A stretch of DNA of 13,615 nt from positions 1 through 13,615 of the forward strand of contig UQBE01000048.1 of NCBI GenBank assembly GCA_900539155.1, read 5' to 3'. This document shows, in pieces, positions 6,401 to 13,426 of the stretch (positions are counted from its first letter, which is position 1; each line of letters opens with the position of its first letter). The notes beneath the pieces were generated by a model. It was not told where the DNA came from, searched no databases, and saw only the letters and a list, made by a program, of their open reading frames with translations. The translations under genes and the position numbers were made by a program. The stretch is from an uncultured Porphyromonas sp. (lineage in GTDB: Bacteria; Bacteroidota; Bacteroidia; Bacteroidales; Porphyromonadaceae).

Positions 6401-8857
6401 GAGCGTGACTGGGAGGTCTACATTTTTGATAGGGATATAGAACTTCGTATGGTCTAGCTGCTTACCCTCACGATCATAGGGGTAAAAGTAGAAACGCTTC
6501 GAATTACCCCCAGGAAGACCTGAGACTAGAAAGACAACGTTGCGAGGCTTACCAGTCTTCTTGTCTATACCATAGTCTAGACGACCATCAGCAAAGGGGT
6601 AAACGCGAACCTCATCACAAGAGGCACGATCCACGACTGGGTCAATTAGTTCCGTGAGTTCAGGATTGAAGTCTGGCTCACTCATATTCAGATTGATGTA
6701 GAAGGACTCTCCCGGCTGACAAGGATGCTCAAACTTGAGACGGTAGATACCACGAGGCATCGGGTGCTTCTTTAGATACTCCTCCATCTTTGGATCCAAG
6801 GGCAAGACTGCTTTAAGAGCATCAAGCTTAGAATCATCGTTGTTTTTGTAGGGGTAGACTACACGCTCTCCATTTTCACCTATCTTATAGATAAACTTAA
6901 ATGGATAAAAGCACTCAGGTGTGCCAGTGCCTCCAGGACCTGTAAAGGTGTTGGACATCTTAATCTTCTCTCCCAGTCCTATCATACCACCGCCATAAGG
7001 ATTTTCGACGTCAGTCGGGTTGGGGGTACGGAAGTAGTAGCTCTCACACGCACGGCGATAATCTTCATACCCCTCTGGAGCCTGAACAAGCGTGATCTCC
7101 ATACCAGCCATAGCGTTGAGAGACTGACCGTAAAAGGTGAAAAGATAGGTGTGATAACCTGGACTTAAATAAGCTATACGAGTACCAAGCCTTATTCTAT
7201 CCGTCATCGGCTGAGGCAGGTGGGCGTAGATGCTAGAGAAGTCGTAGAGACGATTCTCTATAGGCTTCTTGTTCGTAGGAGCTAGGATGAGACTAGGCTT
7301 AGGCGTGATGGGCTTGCCATAGAGGTCGGTACCCTCTACCTCGACGTAGTAACGCTTCGTCGGGTCATACCCCTCAAAAGTGTAGCGCTTGTCTACTAGT
7401 GTTGAGATGGATGACCCAAAGTCGTCTGATATGTGTACGGGCTTAGCTCCAGGAGCAGGTTTGCTCTCACCATCGGCTAGCTCATAATACTTAATTCGTA
7501 GAGAGCAAAAGTTCCGCCCTTGGAACCATACGATCTGTCCTATCGAACAGTCAGAGGTGTCTTCCGTCTCAAGAATTTGAAAGCGTCCGCCTCCAGACTC
7601 TCCTCCACCTACATAGTCTAAGTCCACTCGGACTGGAATGGTGATGTAGTCGTTACACCCCTCGTTGGGCCGCTTGATACGTATCAGCAAGGCTGCTGGA
7701 AGAGCCTTTTGCTCTTCAAGCTCTTGGAGTGACATAGACTGAGGTAACTTGTAAGAGAGAACAAGCTGAATACCATCCGGAGACTCACTAACATAAACTT
7801 CAGAAGGAGATCCCTTCTGGTCACTCCAAAGTAGAGAGCTAGCATCTAGAGTTCCATTCGTGAGCTTCTCATACTCTAGCTGGGTGACAATAGCCACCTC
7901 GTAGTTCTTAACGAAGGTAGAGGGGAAGGAGTCCGCATATTCAGGGAAGTATCTCTCTGAATCTCCTTGATAGCCCCTATTCATCTCCTTAAAGAGTTCG
8001 CGTAGTCCTAACTTTTCTTTATTAAAGTTCGCACTAAGCTCAACAATGTTTCCTGAGCAACCTCTACCGCTCATCTGTTTAATATCAAAGGGGATCTTGA
8101 GATCCGATGGCACCGTAGGCAGGTTGGTCGTAGGTCCATAGACGGCGAACGACTTGGCAGTAGTCTCTCGACAGTCACTCTCTAAGGTGTATTCGTAAGT
8201 ACCTTGTGGCAGCGCCCCGCTATACTCAAAGTGGTAGAGGGTTGTGTCGCCCTTGACCTCTCGCTTAGTGGGTTGTATCGTCCTAGCACCTGTAAAGGCA
8301 TCGGGAGCCTGCTTAATATTCAAGACGGGAGGTCTCTGCGTACCTCCTCGCGCTACGATATGAAAGCTACCGTACGGCCTACAAGGCAAGCGATAGGCAT
8401 CAAACTTCACCTGGGTCTCCTCCAATGCTACATACTTGTTTTCAATCTTTACATCACTGAGGAGGTTGGTCTCAACGACAGACTTGTTGACTTCTTTTTT
8501 AGGTATCAGTCTAATAAAGATACGGTAGTCATCGCGCCCTGGTAGTTGCTCTATCCGAAGAGCTCCTGTAGGAGCTGGTGCTGGCTTGTAACCGCCTGTG
8601 TAACTATGATCTTCCTTATCCTTGACCTCGTACTCCACCTGCTCTATCTGAGAGAGAGCTAGCGGAGCTCCGTTAAATTGTATAAGCAGTTTGATCTCCA
8701 TCGTACCCTCATTCTGACAGTAAGAGGGGGTCGTTTTTACTTCAAACATGTAGTTCCAGTCCTTATCTGCACCTTGAAATGTTTCCTGCGCAGAGAGCGC
8801 GGAGAGCGACAGGAGGAGGAGAAGGAGGGAGAGGGTGATGTATCTATATCGTTTCAT
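3497..8857 (-). CDS. Giant secreted adhesin-like protein with T9SS-type C-terminus (mfa5 position)
   Basis: This is a 1786-residue secreted protein, last gene of the fimbrial operon. Residues 1-23 are a signal peptide (basic MKRYRY, a Leu-rich core, ALSAQ) with no lipobox, so signal peptidase I cleavage is expected. Residues up to about 1010 look like several Cys-containing beta-rich segments, probably Ig-like. About 1017-1095 resembles an Ig/PKD-type domain (HCPGD, then YKWTFDNGD). A Trp/Asp-rich patch lies at about 875-902. At about 1152-1190 is a WNDPNNW segment, and at about 1455-1475 a VGNPF segment, both of a kind common in Bacteroidota T9SS substrates. The last 80 or so residues resemble a T9SS sorting domain, with a Gly-Ser-Tyr-Val-Val strand and a basic end (IVR). 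P. gingivalis mfa5 also encodes a large tip-associated protein, but I see no von Willebrand A metal site (DxSxS) here. I infer a tip or surface adhesin; the ligand is unknown. Confidence 0.8.
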   Translation of the reverse strand: MKRYRYITLSLLLLLLSLSALSAQETFQGADKDWNYMFEVKTTPSYCQNEGTMEIKLLIQFNGAPLALSQIEQVEYEVKDKEDHSYTGGYKPAPAPTGALRIEQLPGRDDYRIFIRLIPKKEVNKSVVETNLLSDVKIENKYVALEETQVKFDAYRLPCRPYGSFHIVARGGTQRPPVLNIKQAPDAFTGARTIQPTKREVKGDTTLYHFEYSGALPQGTYEYTLESDCRETTAKSFAVYGPTTNLPTVPSDLKIPFDIKQMSGRGCSGNIVELSANFNKEKLGLRELFKEMNRGYQGDSERYFPEYADSFPSTFVKNYEVAIVTQLEYEKLTNGTLDASSLLWSDQKGSPSEVYVSESPDGIQLVLSYKLPQSMSLQELEEQKALPAALLIRIKRPNEGCNDYITIPVRVDLDYVGGGESGGGRFQILETEDTSDCSIGQIVWFQGRNFCSLRIKYYELADGESKPAPGAKPVHISDDFGSSISTLVDKRYTFEGYDPTKRYYVEVEGTDLYGKPITPKPSLILAPTNKKPIENRLYDFSSIYAHLPQPMTDRIRLGTRIAYLSPGYHTYLFTFYGQSLNAMAGMEITLVQAPEGYEDYRRACESYYFRTPNPTDVENPYGGGMIGLGEKIKMSNTFTGPGGTGTPECFYPFKFIYKIGENGERVVYPYKNNDDSKLDALKAVLPLDPKMEEYLKKHPMPRGIYRLKFEHPCQPGESFYINLNMSEPDFNPELTELIDPVVDRASCDEVRVYPFADGRLDYGIDKKTGKPRNVVFLVSGLPGGNSKRFYFYPYDREGKQLDHTKFYIPIKNVDLPVTLNFRYFYPLPSWQWIDYDCNKWAHKVDSVGVNQFVKGELERGNVGKGYYKLPLVGYDPTNDQDDWGEDGFSWGAWYAWPWDDSTIDVDVPIKREDLTPSYARPTYVGYRCSTETGYMAFKLINIPNKVGTVVLKDGDKVIMSSNIEDLSEDLMVRWDLNAESGSELKNEYRLEIKTSLCGETNMQTEKFTVKLEDISEGIAVTVSPQGPHCPGDVVTLTATNLGVPDSAYKWTFDNGDPDFGRTIRRKVSAPRVVDGKAHYESYTLTVNGTRCGTNTSKGIIPVASDELWWMPGLNDGTGKGTLPDGADGGEPFSSSMTPQQGSDPAVTTVGPEYYDWNDPNNWAFLYDRQFYAAKSVPSHCTNVHIEQLSKFDMGTQGTLSPQPDLAKEVTPRDLYGEPTCIDITFHSGAFVYNIQQLNYRRAMVRYNFGVANGTRYESDKHIYTIKEHDTDEWMYGRDELNLLAAPLYDIYAGDYSFSASPYTYQLGFKAVPAGNSTVAQFDASAFNDPSPLQSISMAGNNNSIALIVAGDEQGFKSREGKSAIVERHGILELPYFDRPDIAQSFYHHTYDASKGQSRFQYFDGKAQRFRGYYSDAQRTKMAYRFIFEDPATQRIPKLADGTEGYTMEVSATAAGQEVMVGNPFMAPLQIAPFLDANKEVIEPYVRFLSQVKVKGYDPLKLDGFILTYHRATAENKMINQLEAFVVKLKPNVAPGAKLVFPTTALDSYAKQHPQSTSSLRGTSGDATGETARYLSLTLQSRLGKDRALVSYGDEFGSVNKLLMSTESCYPSIAIIDPAGGPYKDLYADDAATGHYELATQVSEPIDVTLSLAGSVMGHVVTARLIDHKSGLEHDLTGGKSCQIKLFPDDAEGRLELRVDGDFTSVAPMAEPTAELQAQYSEGMLTVRTTAEMSSLRLVQGDGITVYTQSLPGLTEYSERILLSSGSYVVEAIGTDGVARRATLIVR

Positions 8858-8905
8858 AGCGTATGAGACATAGGTTGGATAAAGGGTATCTGCGTCAAGG
8901 CACGA

Positions 8906-10228
8906 CTACTCAAAGTCTTGCTGCGTGATCTTGATCTGATACCAGGTATTGCGGATGACGGAGTACTCGCTCACGCCCGCATTGTTTGCTGCGAGCTGAC
9001 CGGTTTCTTCCGTTTTGCGGTCGTCAAATCTGTCTTTGAGCGGGTGCCTGCCAACCTGATAGCCATTGCGGCGCTTGGGGTCCCACTCATTGACCTGGAA
9101 GGTAAGCCTGAGCTGCATCGCTGCCAGCTGGTCGGTCGTTAGCCCCGCATCGGCACTCTTTGGGCGGATGAACTCCGGCACGTAGATTGTTGTGTAGTAG
9201 TCGGAGCACCTAAGCTCGCCGATAGCGTGACCGGTGCTTGCGGTGCTAATCATATTGCGCTGCACCTTGTTTTTGTCTCGCTCTATATAGTAGCAGTCCT
9301 GCCCACCCTGAGGAGCCCGGTAGTAGTTGGAGCTGATGGGATTGTAGAGCGTCGTGGTCCACAGGTTCTCGTCGTAGTAGCGCGAGGCGAAAAGAGCGAA
9401 GTAGCGTGGCACGTTGTACAGTGCCATCTCAAAGTCCTCTATATAGTCTAGCACAAGCACCTGCTCCGAGGTGGGGTCGCCCAGCACGCTGTTGGCAATC
9501 ATGTCGGGCATCGTGATATCGATACGTGCTAAGACACGGGTCAGACGTACGGGATGTCGCTCAGTCGGTGTGGCTAGGAAGCGGTAGGGGTCCGGTTCAG
9601 TACCCTTTCCGAGCATCTGCTTGATGGCATCGATGCTGACATTGGGACAGATAGCGGTCATCGGGATGAGGTCTTCTTCACCGTTGCCACCCTCCGCCAG
9701 CTTAGGGAGAAACTCTGGTTGCCAGGGAATCTGCGTCAACGCAGGGAGCGTGTAGAGCTGCTCTCGCTCGGTGACGCCCTGCAGGGCTGTCGTCAGGTTG
9801 TAAGTCTTCGAAGCCTCATTGGCAACGAAGTAGAAGTCAAAGCTCTTCACACTCCCCGGGATGAGAACTGGATGGCTCCAAGGCGTGCCATCGGTTGCTG
9901 GCTGTGTATAGCCTCCTAAGACTTTGTTGACCAGACACTTGCCCGTAGCGTTATCGAAGATGAGGACACGAACGGATTTGACCTTATTCTCCGCATTTTT
10001 GAGCTTCTCCTGTAGCTCAGGTAGAGGCACCTCTCCTTGACGGAAGGTGGACTGCGGCGCCACGCTCATCGAGAGGTAGAAGTCTCCGCCCTCCACTTCG
10101 GGGGGACAGGCGGAGGGATCCTCATACACGCAGCTGGTCAGACCAGCCAGCAGGAGCATCGCGGAGAGCAGCCACGCAAGGATCGTGCGGGAGCCTCCTT
10201 GTATGCTATATAGATTGCATTTCGTCAT
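8906..10228 (-). CDS. Fimbrial accessory/tip lipoprotein, Mfa-like (mfa3/mfa4 position)
   Basis: I choose the ATG at 10228 (440 residues) rather than the upstream one at 10294. The downstream start leads straight into a lipoprotein signal, and the longer form would overlap the end of the preceding gene. Lipobox LTSC places the lipidated Cys at residue 33, followed by VYEDPSACP, which echoes IYEDLSTCP in the Mfa2-like neighbour. The next region (FYLSMSVAP, then a Phe-Arg-Gln loop, then VKSVRVLIFDN) aligns by eye with FISFTFNLP, Gly-Thr-Arg and IKDVRVVLYDP of the fimbrillin. This suggests a fimbrillin fold and a possible Arg cleavage loop. The protein ends six residues after VIRNTWYQIKI, whereas the fimbrillin continues well past its matching VVRNNIYKINI. 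The start is 28 bp from the upstream stop and the end 48 bp from the adhesin gene. I infer a tip or near-tip subunit; exact equivalence to Mfa3 or Mfa4 is not shown. Confidence 0.75.
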   Translation of the reverse strand: MTKCNLYSIQGGSRTILAWLLSAMLLLAGLTSCVYEDPSACPPEVEGGDFYLSMSVAPQSTFRQGEVPLPELQEKLKNAENKVKSVRVLIFDNATGKCLVNKVLGGYTQPATDGTPWSHPVLIPGSVKSFDFYFVANEASKTYNLTTALQGVTEREQLYTLPALTQIPWQPEFLPKLAEGGNGEEDLIPMTAICPNVSIDAIKQMLGKGTEPDPYRFLATPTERHPVRLTRVLARIDITMPDMIANSVLGDPTSEQVLVLDYIEDFEMALYNVPRYFALFASRYYDENLWTTTLYNPISSNYYRAPQGGQDCYYIERDKNKVQRNMISTASTGHAIGELRCSDYYTTIYVPEFIRPKSADAGLTTDQLAAMQLRLTFQVNEWDPKRRNGYQVGRHPLKDRFDDRKTEETGQLAANNAGVSEYSVIRNTWYQIKITQQDFE

Positions 10229-10256
10229 GGCTTTATAACTCGAGAGGTTAGACACA

Positions 10257-11252
10257 TTATATATTATGGTCTTGCTCACGGATGAGCCAGCCATTGATCC
10301 ATACGTTCACCGCTAGGAAAGTCTCCTGTGTCACGGGGCGACCGTCGAAGGCGAAGATGATAGCGTAGCGATCCTCACGGTCTAGGAACTCTTGGTCGGA
10401 GAGCTTGTTGTTTGCGTGGAACTTCGTCTGTAGCAGTAGCGACAGCAGATTCACGTTGAGGAGGGTGTTGCCCGTAGCGCGCTCCGTGATGATGAGTCGC
10501 TGATCTTGCTTGGTCAGCAGGCGGAGCGTGTTGAGCTCGACAGCGATACCGCCCGTCCCCTTGAGCTGCTCAGCATAGTAAGGGGTGTAGGTGAGGACAT
10601 CGTCGGTGAGTACTTCGCCAGCGCCGTTGTAGCGACCGTTGGGAGCGGTGATGCGGAAGTCGTAGTTGTCGAGCTTGATGTTGGACTTGCCACCCTCCGA
10701 GATGTCCTGCATGACGAGGCGGATCTTGTTGGTCCACTTAGCCATCGGCACGACGATAAGACGGCTGCCATCGCCTAGCACCTGAACCTCCTTGGAGACG
10801 CCGTAGAGTAGTGGTGGCAGCTCGGCAGCGATCCGCTTGTCCTCAGCTCTCGAGATTTGCACGAGTAGGTCCTGCATGGTCGAGGTGCCAGCCTGTAGCT
10901 TGCTCTGCTCATAGAGGGTACCCATACGGTGACCGCAGAGAGCCATGATGGTGTAGTTGCCCGGGGCGAGCTGTAGCTCGAAGGTCTGCTGCTCCTTGTA
11001 AGGTGCAGCCGCATCGATCATCTCCGAGACAAAGTGCCCCGCCTCGTCGAAGATGTAGAGATGCACATCCTCGGCCTCGCGATGCCAGCGATCTACGTAC
11101 TGCATATTGTAGTCGTAGCGTAGCTGCACACGGAGGGGACAGGTGGACAGATCCTCGTAGATGCACTTGTCGCAAGAGACAAAGCTCAAGCCTAGTAGGA
11201 GCAGGACTCCTATATATAATAGTCTCAATCGAGATAGACTGTGTGAAACCAT
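10257..11252 (-). CDS. mfa2: FimB/Mfa2 family fimbrial anchor lipoprotein
   Basis: This 331-residue lipoprotein is the likely outer-membrane anchor of the fibre. The signal ends in lipobox FVSC with lipidated Cys27, followed by DKCIYEDLSTCP, typical of the Mfa2 family (PF08842). The next segment, LRYDYNMQYVDRW, then VHLYIFDEAGHFV, is also typical. Near the C-terminus come QEFLDREDRYAI and the last strand INGWLIREQD, again family features. The length is close to P. gingivalis Mfa2, which limits fibre length and holds it on the cell. No Arg-containing cleavage loop like that of the fimbrillin is evident between the first strands, as expected for an anchor that keeps its N-terminal strand. The gene is separated from the fimbrillin by 256 bp holding a hairpin and a BIME, and from the next gene by 28 bp. 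Confidence 0.9.
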   Translation of the reverse strand: MVSHSLSRLRLLYIGVLLLLGLSFVSCDKCIYEDLSTCPLRVQLRYDYNMQYVDRWHREAEDVHLYIFDEAGHFVSEMIDAAAPYKEQQTFELQLAPGNYTIMALCGHRMGTLYEQSKLQAGTSTMQDLLVQISRAEDKRIAAELPPLLYGVSKEVQVLGDGSRLIVVPMAKWTNKIRLVMQDISEGGKSNIKLDNYDFRITAPNGRYNGAGEVLTDDVLTYTPYYAEQLKGTGGIAVELNTLRLLTKQDQRLIITERATGNTLLNVNLLSLLLQTKFHANNKLSDQEFLDREDRYAIIFAFDGRPVTQETFLAVNVWINGWLIREQDHNI

Positions 11253-11294
11253 AGTGTCAGTGTGGGGCTTTAGCCCTCTTTTATGTGAATAGTT

Positions 11295-11325
11295 CCTATG
11301 AGGGGAACATTCAACCCCTCATAGG
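11295..11325 (-). promoter_or_regulatory. Perfect hairpin between fimbrillin and anchor genes
   Basis: CCTATGAGGGG (11295-11305) and CCCCTCATAGG (11315-11325) form an 11-bp perfect stem with a 9-nt loop. No U-run follows on the minus strand, so it is not a canonical terminator. In the operon it lies between the fimbrillin stop and the anchor start, 42 bp before the latter. It could be an attenuator, an RNase barrier or a processing point. Confidence 0.6.
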
Positions 11326-11342
11326 ATAGTATTGCTGTCGAT

Positions 11343-11476
11343 GACGTGTAACCCTTTGTAGGGACGCACGGTCTGTGCGTCCGTCCCCGTTAAGGGTTAC
11401 GATGTCCAAGTTGCGACGTCCCAGTCGTTCGACAACGGACGCTCAGACCGAGCGTCCCTACAGCGGGTTACACGTC
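11343..11476. repeat. Complete BIME-like element inside the fimbrial operon
   Basis: This 134-bp unit is bounded by a perfect 12-bp inverted repeat, GACGTGTAACCC (11343-11354) and GGGTTACACGTC (11465-11476). Inside are two hairpin arms in opposite orientation: 11362-11382 (GGACGCAC/GTGCGTCC) and 11437-11457 (GGACGCTC/GAGCGTCC). Each arm is itself a palindrome, and the two arms can pair with each other. It is the only interior copy of the family in the window and is transcribed with the operon. Confidence 0.85.
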
Positions 11477-11508
11477 TCGCAGTTCGACAAGCAAAGTGTA
11501 CTCAGGGA

Positions 11509-13032
11509 TTACAGAGCGATATCCTGTGTACGAACGATCCAAGGATTGATCGTGATGTCGAATGAGACGAAGACCTTCGTTGGGTCGTCATTTTCGTCGT
11601 CATCCTTCTCGTTGACTACCTCAGGCTCACCTGGCTGAGAAATCTTTGAGATGTTGATCTTGTAGATGTTGTTACGAACTACACCGTAACGACCGTAACC
11701 CATATCCTTGCCAGACTGAGTGTCATTGAAGTGACGGATTAGGTTCGTCTGATAGTAGCAAGCACCATTCTTGTAAGCCTTGATACCATTGAAAGTACCA
11801 GAAGCAGCAACGTCACCCTGAGCATCAACAGTTAGCTTGTTGGTCGTAGAGTTAAGAGCAGCCTTGAGGGCAGCCTTAAAGCCTGCAGGCGTTTTGTCAA
11901 TCTCAGGTTTGGTGTTAGCAGTGTTCTCGATGATACCCTTATAATCAAGCATCTTATCCTTTGTAAAGGTAAAGCCCTGATAGCTGTACCATGTCTCACC
12001 CTCGGTGAAGGTGATGCCGTCATGCTCGTCAGGAGTCCAGGTACCACTGAGGACGAATGAGGTCGTACCCTGGTGCTTCTGCATTGGAGCGTCCATCGTG
12101 TTCTCGAGGCAGTACTGACCATCAGCGTCATTGTAGCCAAAGGTACCCTTTAGCTCAGGCTTACCCTCTAGGTAGGTAAAGTCTGCGTTGTTGAACTCAC
12201 TTGCGAGATAGTTAGGATCCTTAGCGTAGCGGTCGAAGCGTGTGCTAGCATCTGTAGCGGTCTCGTCTGGGAAGCCAGCTAGAGCAGTCTTGCCAAACTG
12301 ACGGAAGATGTAGGTCTTCTTGTTTGTAACGTTGAGTCCCCACTTGATGTTGGTCAGCTTACCATGCTCAAATGTAGGAGTACCACCTACGAATACCTTA
12401 GCAAGGATACGATCTACACTGACTGCTACAGGAGCCTTCTCAGCCTCTGCGTCGGTAGCCTTCATTTGATTCGTTGCGACTGTAACAAGACCACGATCGT
12501 TAGACATCATGATACCATTAGCCTTGAGATCATCAACGGTTGTCTCGATAGCTGTTAGAGCGTCTGCTAGGTACTTACCCTGAGCAGTGGCAGTCTTGAC
12601 AGCAGATGTTGGGTTAACGATAGCGAGCATCTGATACTCTTGGCTTACAACGCCCTCAGCCTTGGTGGTGAAGCGAGCAATCGTAGAAGCCTGAGCTGGG
12701 TTGGTAGCAAGGCCATCGCCCTCAATTGCAGTGCCATTAGAGCTAATGTTGTAGTCTAGAGCATACTTAGCCTCCTTGCTGTCTGGATCGTAGAGTACGA
12801 CGCGGACATCTTTGATAGCCTGCTCAGCCTCGGTACCTACATAAGTATCGCCAGCGTTTGCGCCAGCGACATCGCTAGCCTCAGCTCTTGTACCACCCTG
12901 TGGAAGGTTGAAAGTAAAGGAGATGAAAGCATCAGCCTTCTCCTGACCATTTGGTTGGTTCTTGTCGTTCTTGCAGCTTGCGAAGAGCAGAACTGCGGCG
13001 ACAGCCAACGCTGCATACATAAACTTCTTCAT
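11509..13032 (-). CDS. mfa1: Mfa1 family major fimbrillin precursor
   Basis: This is a 507-residue major fimbrial subunit precursor. The signal ends in lipobox FASC with lipidated Cys20. Residues 35-49 are a first strand followed by Gly-Gly-Thr-Arg49, then Ala50-Glu-Ala. In P. gingivalis, Mfa1 is trimmed by Arg-gingipain after Arg49, so the same position here suggests the same maturation. The next strand is VRVVLYDPD. The C-terminus has RYGVVRNNIYKINI, an acidic Glu/Asp linker, then VSFDITINPWIVRTQD. This is the family's C-terminal region, whose strand is thought to complete a neighbouring subunit. P. gingivalis Mfa1 is about 560 residues, so this one is somewhat shorter. First gene of the operon, with a consensus -7 box 47 bp upstream. 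The ATG directly precedes the signal peptide. No Shine-Dalgarno is seen, as is usual in the phylum. Confidence 0.88.
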   Translation of the reverse strand: MKKFMYAALAVAAVLLFASCKNDKNQPNGQEKADAFISFTFNLPQGGTRAEASDVAGANAGDTYVGTEAEQAIKDVRVVLYDPDSKEAKYALDYNISSNGTAIEGDGLATNPAQASTIARFTTKAEGVVSQEYQMLAIVNPTSAVKTATAQGKYLADALTAIETTVDDLKANGIMMSNDRGLVTVATNQMKATDAEAEKAPVAVSVDRILAKVFVGGTPTFEHGKLTNIKWGLNVTNKKTYIFRQFGKTALAGFPDETATDASTRFDRYAKDPNYLASEFNNADFTYLEGKPELKGTFGYNDADGQYCLENTMDAPMQKHQGTTSFVLSGTWTPDEHDGITFTEGETWYSYQGFTFTKDKMLDYKGIIENTANTKPEIDKTPAGFKAALKAALNSTTNKLTVDAQGDVAASGTFNGIKAYKNGACYYQTNLIRHFNDTQSGKDMGYGRYGVVRNNIYKINISKISQPGEPEVVNEKDDDENDDPTKVFVSFDITINPWIVRTQDIAL

Positions 13033-13078
13033 AGTTGAATTGGTTTGATTAGTTATTAAAGTGAATATCTTACGGGGG

Positions 13079-13086
13079 CAAAGTTA
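13079..13086 (-). promoter_or_regulatory. Putative -7 box of the fimbrial operon
   Basis: On the minus strand TAACTTTG fits TAnnTTTG exactly, predicting a start near 13071 and a leader of about 39 nt. No clear TTTG -33 box is found, which would fit a promoter that depends on an activator. Confidence 0.6.
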
Positions 13087-13115
13087 CGACTGAAATCTCA
13101 TTGGGGATTTACCAT

Positions 13116-13147
13116 TTTCGGTATTTCATTTGACAATTTCGGTATTT
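13116..13147 (-). promoter_or_regulatory. Paired 11-bp direct repeats upstream of the fimbrial promoter
   Basis: TTTCGGTATTT occurs at 13116-13126 and 13137-13147 (AAATACCGAAA on the minus strand). The copies are 21 bp apart, two helical turns, so they lie on the same DNA face. They would be centred near -50 and -71 from the predicted start. This is the arrangement of an activator site; FimR is known to act on mfa1 in P. gingivalis, but the binding protein here is not known. Confidence 0.55.
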
Positions 13148-13190
13148 GTGATTTTAGAGATTAGAGGTCGGGGGAATCGAAACAGTCGGG

Positions 13191-13411
13191 GAAAAACGGA
13201 TTTCCACGTGGATATTTCGAAATCCCCACGTGGAGAATTTTTATTTTCCACGTGGGGAAGAAAAAATTCTTCGGAGGAATCAAATAAAACTTCGGAGGAA
13301 ATGAATGACGCCCACGTGGAAAATAAAAAATATCCACGTGGAGATTTGAGATTTTCCACGTGGATATTCGAGAAAGGAGGGTAATTAGAAATTAGAGGTT
13401 AGAAGTTAGAG
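13191..13411 (+). repeat. Eight-unit 22-bp-period CCACGTGG minisatellite element
   Basis: CCACGTGG lies at 13204, 13226, 13248, 13312, 13334 and 13356. The two missing phases (13270 and 13291) carry TTCGGAGGAA instead. The step is 22 or 21 bp throughout. Spacers of about 14 bp are AT-rich and differ, so this is not a CRISPR. Flanks match the two-unit copy at 832-924 (GAAAAACGGATTT on the left, GATATTCGAGAAAGGAGG plus TTAGA words on the right). It starts about 120 bp upstream of the fimbrial -7 box. Open frames across it are artefacts. Confidence 0.88.
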
Positions 13412-13426
13412 GGGACGAGTAACCCT

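Noticed and set aside
10229..10294. Upstream ATG for the accessory fimbrial lipoprotein
   Set aside because: It would add 22 residues before the lipoprotein signal and overlap the end of the anchor gene. The ATG at 10228 fits the signal peptide better.
11486..11495. Promoter (TACACTTTG, minus strand) for the anchor gene
   Set aside because: The spacing inside the -7 box is one base too long for TAnnTTTG, and the site lies upstream of the BIME, so it is weak evidence.
13126..13384. Open frames on both strands across the 22-bp array
   Set aside because: The near-repetitive translations follow the minisatellite period. There is no start context or family resemblance.
13191..13411. CRISPR array
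   Set aside because: The repeat is only about 8-10 bp and the spacers about 14 bp, with no cas genes nearby. It is a minisatellite.
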